Notes under the pieces: model-generated
What the model saw: only the letters and a program-made list of their open reading frames with translations
What the model was told of the DNA's origin: nothing
The model's database searches: none
Made by a program: the position numbers and the translations under genes
Assembly (NCBI GenBank): GCA_050949905.1
Contig: JBMNGP010000005.1
Location: forward strand, 62,001 to 126,000
Length of the DNA stretch: 64,000 nt
Direction: 5' to 3'
DNA from: DUML01 sp050949905
Lineage (GTDB): Bacteria; Bacillota; Desulfitobacteriia; Desulfitobacteriales; Syntrophobotulaceae
Part shown: in pieces, positions 37,501 to 46,647 of the stretch
Position numbering within the stretch: position 1 is the stretch's first letter
Layout: each line of letters starts with the position of its first letter

Positions 37501-38058
37501 CAAGGGGTTGAAGTTGGTTATGATTTAATAGAAGTCATGGCCTGCCCCGGCGGCTGTATCTGCGGAGCAGGGCACCCTGTTCCGGAAAAGATTGATGTTC
37601 TGGAAAAGCGGCAGCAGGTGCTAATCGATATTGATAAGATTTCTCGGTATCGCAAATCTCAGGAAAACCCCGATATTCTATGGTTATATAAAGATTTCTA
37701 CGGGGAACCTAACTCTAAGTTGGCTGAGGGTTTACTCCATACACACTATAAACCGGCCAGTGACAAGGCGTTTACACCGCCCAGGAAGATGGCTGATTCG
37801 GCTTTCGTGACTCGTGAATTCACAGTTTGCACTTGTGATCTGTGTTCCGGGCAAGGTGCGCACGAGCTTTATAATAAAATTGCCACTAAGATCCATAAAC
37901 TCAAAATGGATGCTTTTGTCAAAGTTAATACCATTCGCTTGAAGGAAAATCATGTCGATGCCGGTAAGAGCATTTATGTTACGCTTGATGGGAAAAGGAT
38001 TGAGCCAACCATTGATAATATTTGTATCTTGATTAAGCATTCCAACCAAATGGAGTAA
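34600..38058 (+). CDS. [FeFe] hydrogenase fused to a GltD-type flavoprotein
   Basis: 1152 residues. Order: N-terminal 2Fe-2S ferredoxin domain (about 8-90); a Cys-rich GltD N-terminal Fe-S region (CVAPCVMKCP, CGRVCPHPCESECR; 105-170); an FAD/NAD(P) flavoprotein with GAGPSGLTCAY and GGGNTAIDCAR (200-520); two 4Fe-4S motifs (CISCGRCIAAC, CVSCGQCVNACPCG; 630-690); and the H-cluster domain. Its three motifs are TSCCPGW (C780/C781), VPCIAKKFEA (C836) and MACPGGCICGAGHP (C982/C986). The last normally reads GGGQP. The small-subunit domain is C-terminal. The enzyme likely couples H2 to NAD(P)H, possibly with a bifurcating partner. Maturases are not in this window. A flavodiiron protein follows. Confidence 0.92.
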   Translation: MKKFTNHQRINVTVNERKIQVCEGLTILQALLQEDIHIPHLCYDIRLERSNGNCGLCVVELGEGDEQREVKACQTPIKEGMVIRTNSPKLEQYRKIRLEQILSDHNADCVAPCVMKCPANIDIQAYLRQAGNGNFETALRIIKEKNPFPLVCGRVCPHPCESECRRQLVDSPVAINYVKRFLADWDITREQPYLPNKKQSSGKKIAIVGAGPSGLTCAYYSALNGHDVTVFERHSYAGGMMRYGIPEYRLPKATLDKEIDLIRKLGVKIMTKKTLGTHILLEDLHKDFDAVYLAIGSWRATPLHIEGENLPGVWLGIQFLEQVTKQADVKLGENVVVIGGGNTAIDCARTALRLGAKSVKLVYRRTKEDMPAEPYEVEAALAEGVEMYFLTAPSRIVSENGYKMLHCIKMTLGEPDRSGRRRPIPIEGSECAFEADTIIGAIGQSTNTRFLYHDLPVKLNKWGDIEINGKTFQTSEVNIFAGGDCVTGPATVIQAVAAGRHAAESIDSFLMKGYVKEQPIDYSCSRGSLEDLPKWEFEEMPKLKRAKMPEIPVSERQHNFKEVELGLDEQTARAEARRCLKCGCHERYACELRKEASAHQIEFVQPVHKRPYIPLVEDHPIIVRDHNKCISCGRCIAACAEVEGPDILTFYMKHGRQLVGTKEGLPLEKTDCVSCGQCVNACPCGALDYKMEVGKVFRAINNPQKTVVAFVAPAVRSVVSSHFNINFTEAAPFMAGLLKKIGFDKVFDFSFAADLTIMEETTELLARISHQRPMPQFTSCCPGWVNFVEKRYPQLIPHLSSCKSPQAMMGATVKNHYTQFAGVAKEDLYVVSIVPCIAKKFEAARPEFAPGGIRDVDAVLTTTEMLAMVAQKQIGKEDIELQEFDAPYKRVSGAGVLFGASGGVAEAALRMAVEKLTGQPLKDDLDFEEVRGFQGLKEVMVEVNNNKLNVAVISGLHNVEPIIEMILQGVEVGYDLIEVMACPGGCICGAGHPVPEKIDVLEKRQQVLIDIDKISRYRKSQENPDILWLYKDFYGEPNSKLAEGLLHTHYKPASDKAFTPPRKMADSAFVTREFTVCTCDLCSGQGAHELYNKIATKIHKLKMDAFVKVNTIRLKENHVDAGKSIYVTLDGKRIEPTIDNICILIKHSNQME

Positions 38059-38156
38059 ATAGAGCTGGATTCAATCAGAGATAAGGGAGGAAAAATAAGA
38101 AGGTAGGCGAATAATAAAACAATACAATTGGATAATATAAATGAGGAGGTAAGGCT

Positions 38157-39341
38157 ATGGCTATAAAAATTACTGACACAGTTAGCTGGGTAGGTAAGGT
38201 GGACTGGGAATTAAAGACTTTTCACGGGGAAGAATACTCAACCCATAAAGGGTCTACTTATAATTCCTATCTGATTCAAGCTGAGAAGAATGTCCTGATT
38301 GACACTGTCTGGCAGCCCTTCAGTGCTGAATTTATTAATAAGCTTCAGCAGGAAATTGACTTAAAGAAGATTGATTATATCGTAGCGAACCATGCGGAGA
38401 TCGACCACAGCGGTGCTTTGCCTGAACTAATGAAGCTTATTCCCGATACCACCATTATTTGTACGGCCAATGGGGTTAAGTCCTTACGGGGAATGTACCA
38501 TGCTGACTGGAATTTCCAGCCTGTGAAGACCGGGGATAAAATAAGCCTGGGCAGCCGGGAACTTATTTTTGTGGAAGCCCCCATGCTCCATTGGCCCGAC
38601 AGTATGTTTACTTATTTGACCGGCGATGAGATTCTTTTCAGTAACGATGCTTTTGGCCAGCATTATGCAACTGAGCTCTTGTATAATGACCTGGTCAACC
38701 AGCCTGAACTGCAGTATGAATGTCTGAAATACTATGCCAATATCCTGACTCCTTTCAGCCGGCTTGTTGACCGCAAAATCAAGGAAGTTGTCGGGCTTAA
38801 TCTGCCGCTTAAGCTTATCTGCCCCAGCCATGGGGTAATTTGGCGGGATAATCCTCTGCAAATCGTTGAGCAATATGCAAAGTGGGCTAATAATTATCAG
38901 GAAAATCAAATAACCATCCTTTACGATACCATGTGGAATAGTACCAAAAGAATGGCCGAGGAAATAGCCAAGGGTATCTTAGCTGGCGACGGTACTGTCA
39001 CTGTGAAACTATTCAACACAGCTCAAAGGGATAAAAATGATATTATTGCCGAAGTATTCAAATCGAAAGCTATTGTCGTAGGCTCGCCAACTATTAATAA
39101 AGGAATACTCTCCTCCGTAGCAGCACTGATGGAGGAAATTAAAGGACTTAGCTTTAAAAACAAAAAAGCAGCTGCTTTTGGCTCCTATGGTTGGGGTGGT
39201 GAATCAGTTAAAGAGATTACTTCTCTCTTACAGGAAAGCGGCTTTGAAATTGTCAGCGAAGGGGTCAAAGGTAATTGGGCTCCGGATGAGCATGTTAGAG
39301 CCGAATGTTTTGCCTTAGGCAAGAAAATTGCAGAAGCGTAA
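38157..39341 (+). CDS. A-type flavodiiron protein
   Basis: 394 residues: a metallo-beta-lactamase-like diiron domain followed by a flavodoxin domain (about 255-394, starting ILYDTMWNSTKRMAE). The diiron ligands H79-x-E81-x-D83-H84 are in NHAEIDHSG. The others are in HWPDS, SNDAFGQH and CPSHGVIW. This family reduces O2 to water and/or NO to N2O, with electrons from rubredoxin or F420-like donors. AGGAGGT precedes the ATG. It is 98 bases downstream of the hydrogenase fusion, so it could protect that O2-sensitive enzyme. Confidence 0.94.
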   Translation: MAIKITDTVSWVGKVDWELKTFHGEEYSTHKGSTYNSYLIQAEKNVLIDTVWQPFSAEFINKLQQEIDLKKIDYIVANHAEIDHSGALPELMKLIPDTTIICTANGVKSLRGMYHADWNFQPVKTGDKISLGSRELIFVEAPMLHWPDSMFTYLTGDEILFSNDAFGQHYATELLYNDLVNQPELQYECLKYYANILTPFSRLVDRKIKEVVGLNLPLKLICPSHGVIWRDNPLQIVEQYAKWANNYQENQITILYDTMWNSTKRMAEEIAKGILAGDGTVTVKLFNTAQRDKNDIIAEVFKSKAIVVGSPTINKGILSSVAALMEEIKGLSFKNKKAAAFGSYGWGGESVKEITSLLQESGFEIVSEGVKGNWAPDEHVRAECFALGKKIAEA

Positions 39342-39394
39342 AAGAGAATTTCGAGCGCAAGTCCCCTAGCACAGGCGGTTAAAAAGTGCTCGGT

Positions 39395-40645
39395 TTAAAG
39401 AGCAGCATTTTTACCGGCCAGAAAACCTGACGACCAGGCCCACTGCAGATTAAAGCCACCGCACAGGCCGTCAATATCAATAATTTCTCCGGCGAAAAAC
39501 AACCCCTGCACAATTTTGGATTCCATCGTGCGGGGGTTGATTTCATTAGTAGAAATTCCCCCGGCTGTAACCTGGGCACTGGGCCAGCTTTTGCTACCTC
39601 TGACCGGAAAACGCCAGTCTTGTAAGATGTTACGGATTTTAGCCTGCTCCTTAGCAGAAAGACTCCCTGCCGGACGTTTGAGATCCGTAAAACCGGCTTC
39701 CTTAAGTAACACGGGGATCAGCCTTTTATTTACCAGCCCAACCAGGCTAAAATCCAGGGGTTTGTGCGGATTGGCAGTAAAACGTATGCGCAGAAGTCGA
39801 GAGAGTTCTTCTTTAGTAAGCTTGTCGAAGATGATTAACTTTAGTACGGCTTTTTGGCCTTTCTGGAGCAGTTCTCCCGCTTTGCGGCTGATTTGTAAAA
39901 TGGGAGGGCCGGATACACCATAATTGGCAAAGAGGATATCCCCGCTGTCTTGAGCCAGGGTGATATTATTATGTAATATTTCGGCAGTGCCGACAAATTT
40001 AACGCCTTCAATTTGCTTAAAAAACCCACCTTCCAGTTTGAGCTGGACAAGGGCAGGAAAGATCGGAGTAAGGGAATGTCCCAGCTTTTCCGCCAGCTCG
40101 TAGGCATTGCCGTCGGAGCCGCTGGCAGGCATAGCTTTGCCGCCTGCAGCGAGAATGACGGAATCTCCGCGGTATTGAGCATTATTGGCGAGGGTTACCA
40201 GAAAAATGCTATCCTTTTTAGTAATCTTGCGTACATAGGCATCGCAGATGACCTGGACTCTCTTTTGGTCTAATTCATACCTTAAGACATCCAAAACACT
40301 GGAGGCTTGTTCCGACATAGGGAAAACTTTGCCGCGCTCTTCCATCTTCGGGGTAATACCTAGTTCCTCAAAAAAATCCAAGGTTGCTTGGACACTGAAA
40401 TCTGCCAGGGCACTGGAGGCAAAGAGGGGATTAAGTCCCTGGTAACAAGAAATATCAGCCGTAATGTTGGTATAATTGCATCTGCCGTTGCCCGTTGCCA
40501 GGATCTTTTTGCCTATGCGGGGGTTTCTCTCCAGAATAGTAACCTGAGCTCCCAATCTGGCAGCAGTAATAGCAGCCATCATCCCGGAAGCCCCGCCGCC
40601 GATGACAATTACCTGTTTTTTTTCAGCAGGCACTGTGTAGCTCAT
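39395..40645 (-). CDS. BaiN/HI0933-type FAD-dependent oxidoreductase
   Basis: 416 residues from the ATG at 40645; an ATG at 40702 with GAGGA 9 bases upstream is an alternative start. The Rossmann motif is VIVIGGGASGMMAAITAARL, the HI0933-family motif KILATGNGRCNYTN follows, and the C-terminus reads GLFFAGEIIDIDGLCGGFNL with GYNLQWA-like residues. Family members include flavoproteins of unknown role and bile-acid reductases. No specific substrate is claimed. It faces away from YchF, with divergent starts about 200 bases apart. Confidence 0.88.
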   Translation of the reverse strand: MSYTVPAEKKQVIVIGGGASGMMAAITAARLGAQVTILERNPRIGKKILATGNGRCNYTNITADISCYQGLNPLFASSALADFSVQATLDFFEELGITPKMEERGKVFPMSEQASSVLDVLRYELDQKRVQVICDAYVRKITKKDSIFLVTLANNAQYRGDSVILAAGGKAMPASGSDGNAYELAEKLGHSLTPIFPALVQLKLEGGFFKQIEGVKFVGTAEILHNNITLAQDSGDILFANYGVSGPPILQISRKAGELLQKGQKAVLKLIIFDKLTKEELSRLLRIRFTANPHKPLDFSLVGLVNKRLIPVLLKEAGFTDLKRPAGSLSAKEQAKIRNILQDWRFPVRGSKSWPSAQVTAGGISTNEINPRTMESKIVQGLFFAGEIIDIDGLCGGFNLQWAWSSGFLAGKNAAL

Positions 40646-40863
40646 CTCCCTCAACACTTTTTCCAAAAGGTGAATAATACCGCTAATATTATAGCATAAC
40701 AATAAATCCTCTTCTTAAACGGGGAGTATTTCCTTGACCTCTTTCCATCCTGGTGCTAACATAAAAACGATCTATCACTTACATAATAGTAATTTTAAGA
40801 AAAGAAGGAGTTGAAGAACAGGGAATTAAGCATTTTTTGCGCTTAAGCTTCCTGGGTCAGTTC

Positions 40864-41952
40864 ATGAAAATAGGTTTAATAGGTTTACCGTCCGTAGGAA
40901 AAACTACTCTCTTTAATCTTTTGACAGGCTCGGATATCGAGGTTACCGGATTTTCTCAGGGGAAAATCGAGGCAAATTTAGGAATTGCCAAAATCCCTGA
41001 TGAAAGAATTGACTTTTTAGCTGCAATGTATAAGCCCAAGAAAACAACTTACGCTACAATTGAAGTCATCGATGTTCCGGGGTTGGTGAGAGGTTCCAGC
41101 ACAGGCAAAGGCGTAGGTAATCAGTTCTTGGATAATATCCGTAAAGTTGATCTTTTAGTTCACATCCTCCGCGCCTTTGAGAATGAAAATGTTATCCATG
41201 AAGAAGGCAGTATTGACCCCAGGCGCGATATTGAGACGGTTAACCTGGAATTATTATTTGCTGATCTGGCTGTGATCGAAAACCGGATCGGGCGTATCCA
41301 GACTTCGAAAAAGGTTACCAAAGAGAACCTGGAGGAGCTGGAAGTTCTTAAGAAATGTAAGGAAGGCCTGGAAAACGGTCTGTTAATTCATAATTTAAAT
41401 CTTAGTGAAGCAGAAAACGAACTTTTGAAGACTTTTTCCTTTTTCTCCGAGAAACCCATGATTTATGTGGTTAATATGGATGAGAACCAGCTTTTGGCCA
41501 ATGATTATCCTTCTAAAGATGCTTTGGCGGCCTTTTCTCAGGAAGTAAATACTCCGGTCATAGAACTATGTATAAAAACTGAGCTGGAAATTAATCAGCT
41601 TGACCCGGAGGATCGGAAGATCTTTATGGAGGATTTAGGTATTACCGAGTCAGGAATTGATAAGCTCTCGAAAACTGCTTATGATCATTTAGGGCTGATT
41701 TCCTTTTTGACGGCCGGTCAGGATGAAGTCCGAGCTTGGCCTATCCGGAAATATACCTCTGCTAAAAAAGCAGCGGGAAAAATTCATTCCGATATTGAAA
41801 AAGGCTTTATCCGAGCCGAAGTATGCAAATTTAAGGACCTCCAGGAACTTGGTTCCATGGTCAAAGTAAAGGAAAAAGGCTTGTTAACTTTAGAAGGCAA
41901 GGAGTATGTAGTGGAAGACGGGGATATTATCAATTTCCGCTTTAATGTTTAA
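40864..41952 (+). CDS. ychF: YchF/Obg-family ATPase
   Basis: 362 residues, the normal YchF length. G1 is GLPSVGKTTLFNLL, the switch region is DVPGLVRGSSTGKGVGNQFL, and the NKxD-equivalent is VVNMDE, as in the ATP-preferring YchF group. The C-terminal TGS domain (about 280-362) is present. YchF binds ribosomes and the proteasome-like machinery in other organisms and acts as a negative stress regulator. The ATG at 40864 begins the conserved MKIGLIGLP; a TTG at 40837 in the same frame adds nine poorly conserved residues. Confidence 0.94.
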   Translation: MKIGLIGLPSVGKTTLFNLLTGSDIEVTGFSQGKIEANLGIAKIPDERIDFLAAMYKPKKTTYATIEVIDVPGLVRGSSTGKGVGNQFLDNIRKVDLLVHILRAFENENVIHEEGSIDPRRDIETVNLELLFADLAVIENRIGRIQTSKKVTKENLEELEVLKKCKEGLENGLLIHNLNLSEAENELLKTFSFFSEKPMIYVVNMDENQLLANDYPSKDALAAFSQEVNTPVIELCIKTELEINQLDPEDRKIFMEDLGITESGIDKLSKTAYDHLGLISFLTAGQDEVRAWPIRKYTSAKKAAGKIHSDIEKGFIRAEVCKFKDLQELGSMVKVKEKGLLTLEGKEYVVEDGDIINFRFNV

Positions 41953-42068
41953 AGAGGGTTCGTACCTTTTTTTATCAGTTTAGTTGGTTAATAGGCAGCG
42001 GCTTCATTTCCTTAAGATCCTTCAGTTGTTTCTCCTTTAGGGTGACATAGAGAATTACTCCTGAATTC

Positions 42069-42094
42069 GTCATCCTGAACGAAACGAAGGATCT
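42069..42094. repeat. REP-like unit, second copy
   Basis: GTCATCCTGAACGAAACGAA followed by GGATCT aligns over 26 bases with 865-890 (19 identities by eye). It lies between YchF and the DUF4153 gene. This reads as a dispersed intergenic repeat. Confidence 0.45.
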
Positions 42095-42224
42095 TATCTT
42101 ATATAGCTCCAAATATAACTCCGAAATATAAAGTGCTTTTAGAAACTTGTCTATGATATACTGAGCGTAGAAGGTGTTGTGCCAATAGCCTATAGACATT
42201 AGAAGAATAGGGGAGGAATTGTTA

Positions 42225-44030
42225 ATGAAGCGCTGGCGTGAGGTGTTTAAATACTTAATAGAAGGAATGTCTAAGGCCGTATTCCGTTTTCCGTTCACTG
42301 TAATCTGCCTGGCAGGTGCTACCGGGTTAACTTGGTATATGATTTCCCTCCATACTACACCGCCCTTAGTTATTGAGAAGCTGATGTATACGCTTCTAGT
42401 CGGTGCCTTTTTGGGGATGGCAGGGCAGTTTAAAGCAGAAAGATTTGTATTCTTAAACAATAAAAGGCCGGCAATCTACTTAGTTTCCTTATTCTTAACC
42501 CTGGGTTATTTCCTGATTATTTGGCCGGCACCGGAGATTAGTTCGGAAATTGTTGTCCGTACCCTGGTAGCTGTTTTTGCCATGCTCTGTGCCGTGCTCT
42601 GGGTTCCTTCCTTTAAGAGCCAAACGGATTTTAATGAAGTGGCTTTAATTCACTTTAAAGCGGCTTTTACCTCAGTGCTTTATTCCGGGGTTTTAACAGC
42701 AGGAATAGCTGCTATTTTGGCTGCCATCGATGTCTTACTGTTTAATGTCCACAGTGATGCCTACCAGTATACTATTTCCTTCCTCTGGATTATGTTTGCT
42801 CCCATCTACTACTTGTCATTATTACCGAAATTCAACTCTGAAGAAGAAGCGGATCTGCAAGTACTGCAAACAGCCAGAAATTATCCGCGATTTCTGGATA
42901 TTTTGGTTTCTTATATTGCTATACCACTCGTGGCGGTCTACACCCTGGTGCTCTTGGCTTACTTTGTAAAAATTCTGGTTACCTTCCATTGGCCTTCCGG
43001 ACAGCTCGGACCGATGGTTCTGATCTACTCCGCCGCGGGGCTGCTGATCTTTGTCCTGGCAAGTTTGCTCCAGAATCAATTTGCCAATCTCTATCGTAAA
43101 ATTTTTCCTAAAGTTCTTATCCCGATAGTTGTGATGCAATTAATCTCAGTGGGGATTAGGTTAAATGCCTATGGGGTTACTGAATCCCGCTATTATGTAG
43201 CACTGTTTGGGGTTTTTTCTATTGTGATTGGGGTCTTGCTCAGTATTAAACCGGTGACTAAAAATGCCTATATAGCCTTTCTTGCTGCTTTATTCGCCGT
43301 TATCTCCATTATTCCGCCGGTTGACGCTTTTACAGTATCCCGGGTCAGTCAAATTACCAGAGTGGAAAATTACCTGCAGGCTGAAGGGATTTTAGTTGAT
43401 GGCAAGCTGACGCCAAAGGCAGATGCTTCCGAGGAAACGAAGATTGAAACTACAAATATTCTCACTTATTTGAACAGGAACAGTTCTTTAAAATATATCG
43501 AGTGGCTGCCGGAGGATTTTACTATCTACCGGGATATGGAACTTGTCTTGGGCTTTAAGCCAACTTATCCCCATGATATAGAATGGGAAAGAAAGTTTTT
43601 CTATGCCATGGTTGACCCTGAAAAGCCAGTGCTTATTTCCGGATATGATCTTAGTATCAATGTTGAATCGACTAGATATCGGAATGGCGATAGAGGCGGA
43701 CTCAATGTCTATCCCTTTAACCTGAACGGGGAAGAATATAAACTAACGGTAAAACAATTATCCGCTATGGAAACCAGAATCGCCGTTATAGACGCTGCAG
43801 GCACTGAACTATTGGGAACCGGGCTGTACGAATTTGCTCAAAAACTTGCTGAGGATAGCACAGAAGCTAAAGAAGCTTTGCCTCCGGAAAAAATGACTAT
43901 AGAAGTATCTGAGGGCCGTTACCGGTTAAAAATTATTTTCCAAAATATTAATATTACTTTTGGCACAGATATTGATGCCGGAGCTAGTTACTCAGCCCGG
44001 GTCTTATTTGGTGTTGACAAGACTCTCTAA
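42225..44030 (+). CDS. DUF4153 domain-containing membrane protein
   Basis: 601 residues. About 11-12 hydrophobic spans fill the first ~370 residues. A soluble domain of about 220 residues follows, rich in beta-strand signal (YNLNGEEYKLTV-like). The layout fits DUF4153 proteins, which are polytopic and of unknown function. The ATG at 42225 has GGGGAGGA 7 bases upstream and is preferred over a TTG at 42219. It stands alone. Confidence 0.8.
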   Translation: MKRWREVFKYLIEGMSKAVFRFPFTVICLAGATGLTWYMISLHTTPPLVIEKLMYTLLVGAFLGMAGQFKAERFVFLNNKRPAIYLVSLFLTLGYFLIIWPAPEISSEIVVRTLVAVFAMLCAVLWVPSFKSQTDFNEVALIHFKAAFTSVLYSGVLTAGIAAILAAIDVLLFNVHSDAYQYTISFLWIMFAPIYYLSLLPKFNSEEEADLQVLQTARNYPRFLDILVSYIAIPLVAVYTLVLLAYFVKILVTFHWPSGQLGPMVLIYSAAGLLIFVLASLLQNQFANLYRKIFPKVLIPIVVMQLISVGIRLNAYGVTESRYYVALFGVFSIVIGVLLSIKPVTKNAYIAFLAALFAVISIIPPVDAFTVSRVSQITRVENYLQAEGILVDGKLTPKADASEETKIETTNILTYLNRNSSLKYIEWLPEDFTIYRDMELVLGFKPTYPHDIEWERKFFYAMVDPEKPVLISGYDLSINVESTRYRNGDRGGLNVYPFNLNGEEYKLTVKQLSAMETRIAVIDAAGTELLGTGLYEFAQKLAEDSTEAKEALPPEKMTIEVSEGRYRLKIIFQNINITFGTDIDAGASYSARVLFGVDKTL

Positions 44031-44102
44031 ATTTTAATTTTATATGGTAGAAATTACCTCTTTGGTGTATAATTAATTATTATATATTCAGGGGGTATGA
44101 AA

Positions 44103-44213
44103 ATGGGTGACAAAAGACCTCCAAAAAAAGAAAAGAAGAAAAAGAAGTCTGAAAAAAAACGAATTACACCAGTTTCCGTACTACCTCTTGATAAGCTAAA
44201 AAATACTTATTAA
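44103..44213 (+). CDS. Lysine-rich 36-residue peptide
   Basis: A short ORF starting GDKRPPKKEKKKKKSEKKR and ending NTY, preceded by GGGGG at 44091-44095 (7-base spacer) and a TATAAT at 44068-44073. About 40% of residues are Lys. A transcript would end at the terminator at 44328-44380. The basic N-terminal half suggests nucleic-acid or ribosome contact, but no family is certain. Confidence 0.5.
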   Translation: MGDKRPPKKEKKKKKSEKKRITPVSVLPLDKLKNTY

Positions 44214-44327
44214 AGACGAAGTAAGTCTTCGAGTTCAGAAACACAAATATAACACCAGCTTACTTTAAAAGCACCAGACTGGAATGAAGGATCCTGTACT
44301 TGTCTAACTATCTGTACCTGTTTAAAG

Positions 44328-44380
44328 AACCTGTATTTTTCTGGTCAATTTCCTAGAGCAGAAAAGTACAGGTTTTTTTT
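44328..44380 (+). terminator. Strong terminator after the Lys-rich ORF
   Basis: AACCTGTATTTTTCTG (44328-44343) pairs with CAGAAAAGTACAGGTT (44359-44374), one wobble, followed by an eight-T run. Confidence 0.88.
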
Positions 44381-44428
44381 GTTCTATTTGATAAAGCCTA
44401 GCGAGATCTCCTTCGCCTCTAATCGCCG

Positions 44429-45970
44429 GTGGAAGCGGAAACTTTTGCTTTGAAAACAGGGACTGAAAAAGTATTGACTTTTATGTCCTACAAAATCCGC
44501 CAGGATATGGAAGTCGCCGCAGATGAAAAAGTTTTAGCCTTACTCGATACCGGGGAACATAAAGAATACGGCAAAGCCCAGCTAACTGTGTTAGAGAGCT
44601 TTAGCCTGAAAACAGGGCTTGCTCCCAAGCTGATAGGAATGGTAGATGACTGCAAAAACATGGAGAGAAGGATCGTGATGATAAAAATGGCTGATTTTTT
44701 CCGAAGTAAGAAAAGAAAGATTATTTTTACCGGAATTCTTTGCTTGGTTATCCTTGGTGGAGTATTATGGATCTCAGGGCAGAAAACTCCAGGAAATGAA
44801 GCAGGCCAGATTAGTGGTGATACAAATTATAATCCGGAATTACTGCTCAATATTTTCCCCGAGAAATACACACCGGCGATGTCGGTTGTTCCCGGGCTAA
44901 AAATCGAAGCTCAATACCCTGGAACTGCGGATAAAGTTAAATACAGCGTTAATCAGGGAAATTTTCTAACCGGGGACAGCACTTCCGGTAATATCAGCCA
45001 GAAGGGAAAAACGGTTGAATTGCCTTTAGACCTGCCCGTTTATTGGAGCTCTTTAGAGAATCATTCCGTAAAATACCGGGATAGCTATGAGGTGCCTGTG
45101 ACTGTCACTATTCTAAATAAGGATAATATAGCCGCCGAAAAACAGTTGATAATTAAGTATGACGGAATGTTTTATTCCGTATTGCCCGGACCGGGTATTA
45201 TTTTCGCGGGCGATAGCGTACGGGCACAGGGTTCCGGCTCCCTCGAGGAAGCGGTAAGTTTAGCTATTAAAGAAAGAGGGGAAGGCTACCGGGAAGGAGA
45301 GGTAGCCACTGAGGGTCATATAATCATGGGAGCAGAAGAAAAGAATGGGATTGTTAAAGCCTATACTCTAGCCAGCATTGCCTGGTTTGGTTTTGAAAAC
45401 GGTGTTTTTACAAGTATTAGCGGGAGCGGAGCTATTCCTACTGTTATCACTTTTCAGAAAAATCAAAATGGCGAATATTCCCTATTGGAATACCAAGAAC
45501 CATTGGACGGTGCAGGCTACAGGGAGTCTATCCAAAAGATGTTTCCCCAAAGGCTCTTGGATGTGATTTTTGAACAGGATCATTATCCGGCGCTGGCTAA
45601 GCAGCAGGAAGAGCAAGCCGGCGAGTATTTGCGGAGCATTGGAAGAATGGCGAAAATTCAGGTCAGCCATGTGGAAAAACAGCTGTTAAAGATTAATACG
45701 GAAGCTTCCAATAAGCTTTTTGCAGTATTTACGAAAAATAATCAAGAGTTGAACAGGTTTCCGTACTGGATTGGCACCAGGGAATGCATAATGGATGGCA
45801 AAAGGTATATCTACGAAACTTCTCAAAGTAAATGCACTGACGGTTATGACTTAGTAACCTTTACTAAGCGGCAGGAAGACGGAACTATTGTGCTCGAATA
45901 CCAATATACGATTATCGGGTCCGAGCCCCGTTTAACCTCGCTCCAAGGCTATCCGGAAGCGGAACAATAG
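44429..45970 (+). pseudogene. M56 (BlaR1-like) peptidase, 5'-truncated
   Basis: The open frame of 513 codons starts in the middle of an M56 protein. From about residue 20 it reads YKIRQDMEVAADEKVLALLD then KLIGMVDDCKNMERRI, the segment that normally follows the HExxH zinc motif and third span. After one more span (about 95-115) comes a large extracellular sensor-like domain. The N-terminal spans and the HExxH catalytic motif are missing, and the bases just upstream (44396-44428) do not restore them. There is no BlaI-type regulator nearby. It could still make a membrane-anchored sensor domain, but protease function is lost. No strong ribosome site is seen. Confidence 0.75.
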
Positions 45971-46119
45971 GAATACGGCAAAAATAGATAAGTGGTAGTA
46001 AATTTAATTATTCGAAGGACATTATTTTAGGGAATATAAGGAATCTTAATCGGCATTAAAAAAGAGGGCGGCAGGAATAATAAACAGTAAAGATTCACAA
46101 TAGGAGGCTGAGATTAAAT

Positions 46120-46389
46120 ATGCCCAGGCTGGAAGATGCTCTCGCCAGGATAAAACGCCTAGAATGTCCAACGGGAGATGTGGAATACAGAGTTGCCGGG
46201 ATATTGGAGGATTATGGGATTGTGGAAAAGGGGCAGGCGGCAGTTAGCAGGGAGCCGCAGTATGACAGGGAAGGAGCGCAAGCTTATCGGGTAACTATCC
46301 AAGGTGAAGCAAAGGATTCGCTTCTGCTTCTGGCTGAGTCGGGACCAGAAGACTATGTGGCTAAGGTTGTGGATGCCTATATCCATTAA
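46120..46389 (+). CDS. Small hypothetical protein
   Basis: 89 residues, not recognised. It has an acidic, mixed alpha/beta composition with no signal or membrane helix. GGAGG lies about 11 bases before the ATG, and a GGGCTAGCC-stem terminator follows. It looks like a real single gene of unknown role. Confidence 0.6.
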   Translation: MPRLEDALARIKRLECPTGDVEYRVAGILEDYGIVEKGQAAVSREPQYDREGAQAYRVTIQGEAKDSLLLLAESGPEDYVAKVVDAYIH

Positions 46390-46449
46390 CATACTTCCAA
46401 GAATATAATGGATAAACATAAATATAATAGATAAACATAAGAGTATAAG

Positions 46450-46480
46450 GGGCTAGCCTGGATTGGCTAGCCCTCTGGTT
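46450..46480 (+). terminator. Terminator of the 89-residue gene
   Basis: GGGCTAGCC (46450-46458) and GGCTAGCCC (46465-46473) form a perfect 9-bp stem, followed by TCTGGTTTT. Confidence 0.75.
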
Positions 46481-46522
46481 TTAGACGGTTTAATCCCTTG
46501 CCTTAAGATTGATAGTAAGGAT

Positions 46523-46551
46523 TTGACAAAAATAGATTATAAAGCTATACT
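46523..46551 (+). promoter_or_regulatory. Consensus sigma-A promoter
   Basis: TTGACA (46523-46528), a 17-base spacer, TATACT (46546-46551). It drives the DUF6530-like gene starting at 46648, leaving an ~90-base leader. Confidence 0.8.
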
Positions 46552-46647
46552 AATCTAGTAATTTACTAATTTACTTATTAAGTAATTATATTTTCGGTTG
46601 GCTGACCTTATTAAAGCTAAATTGAAATTATCCAGGAGGATACGTTA

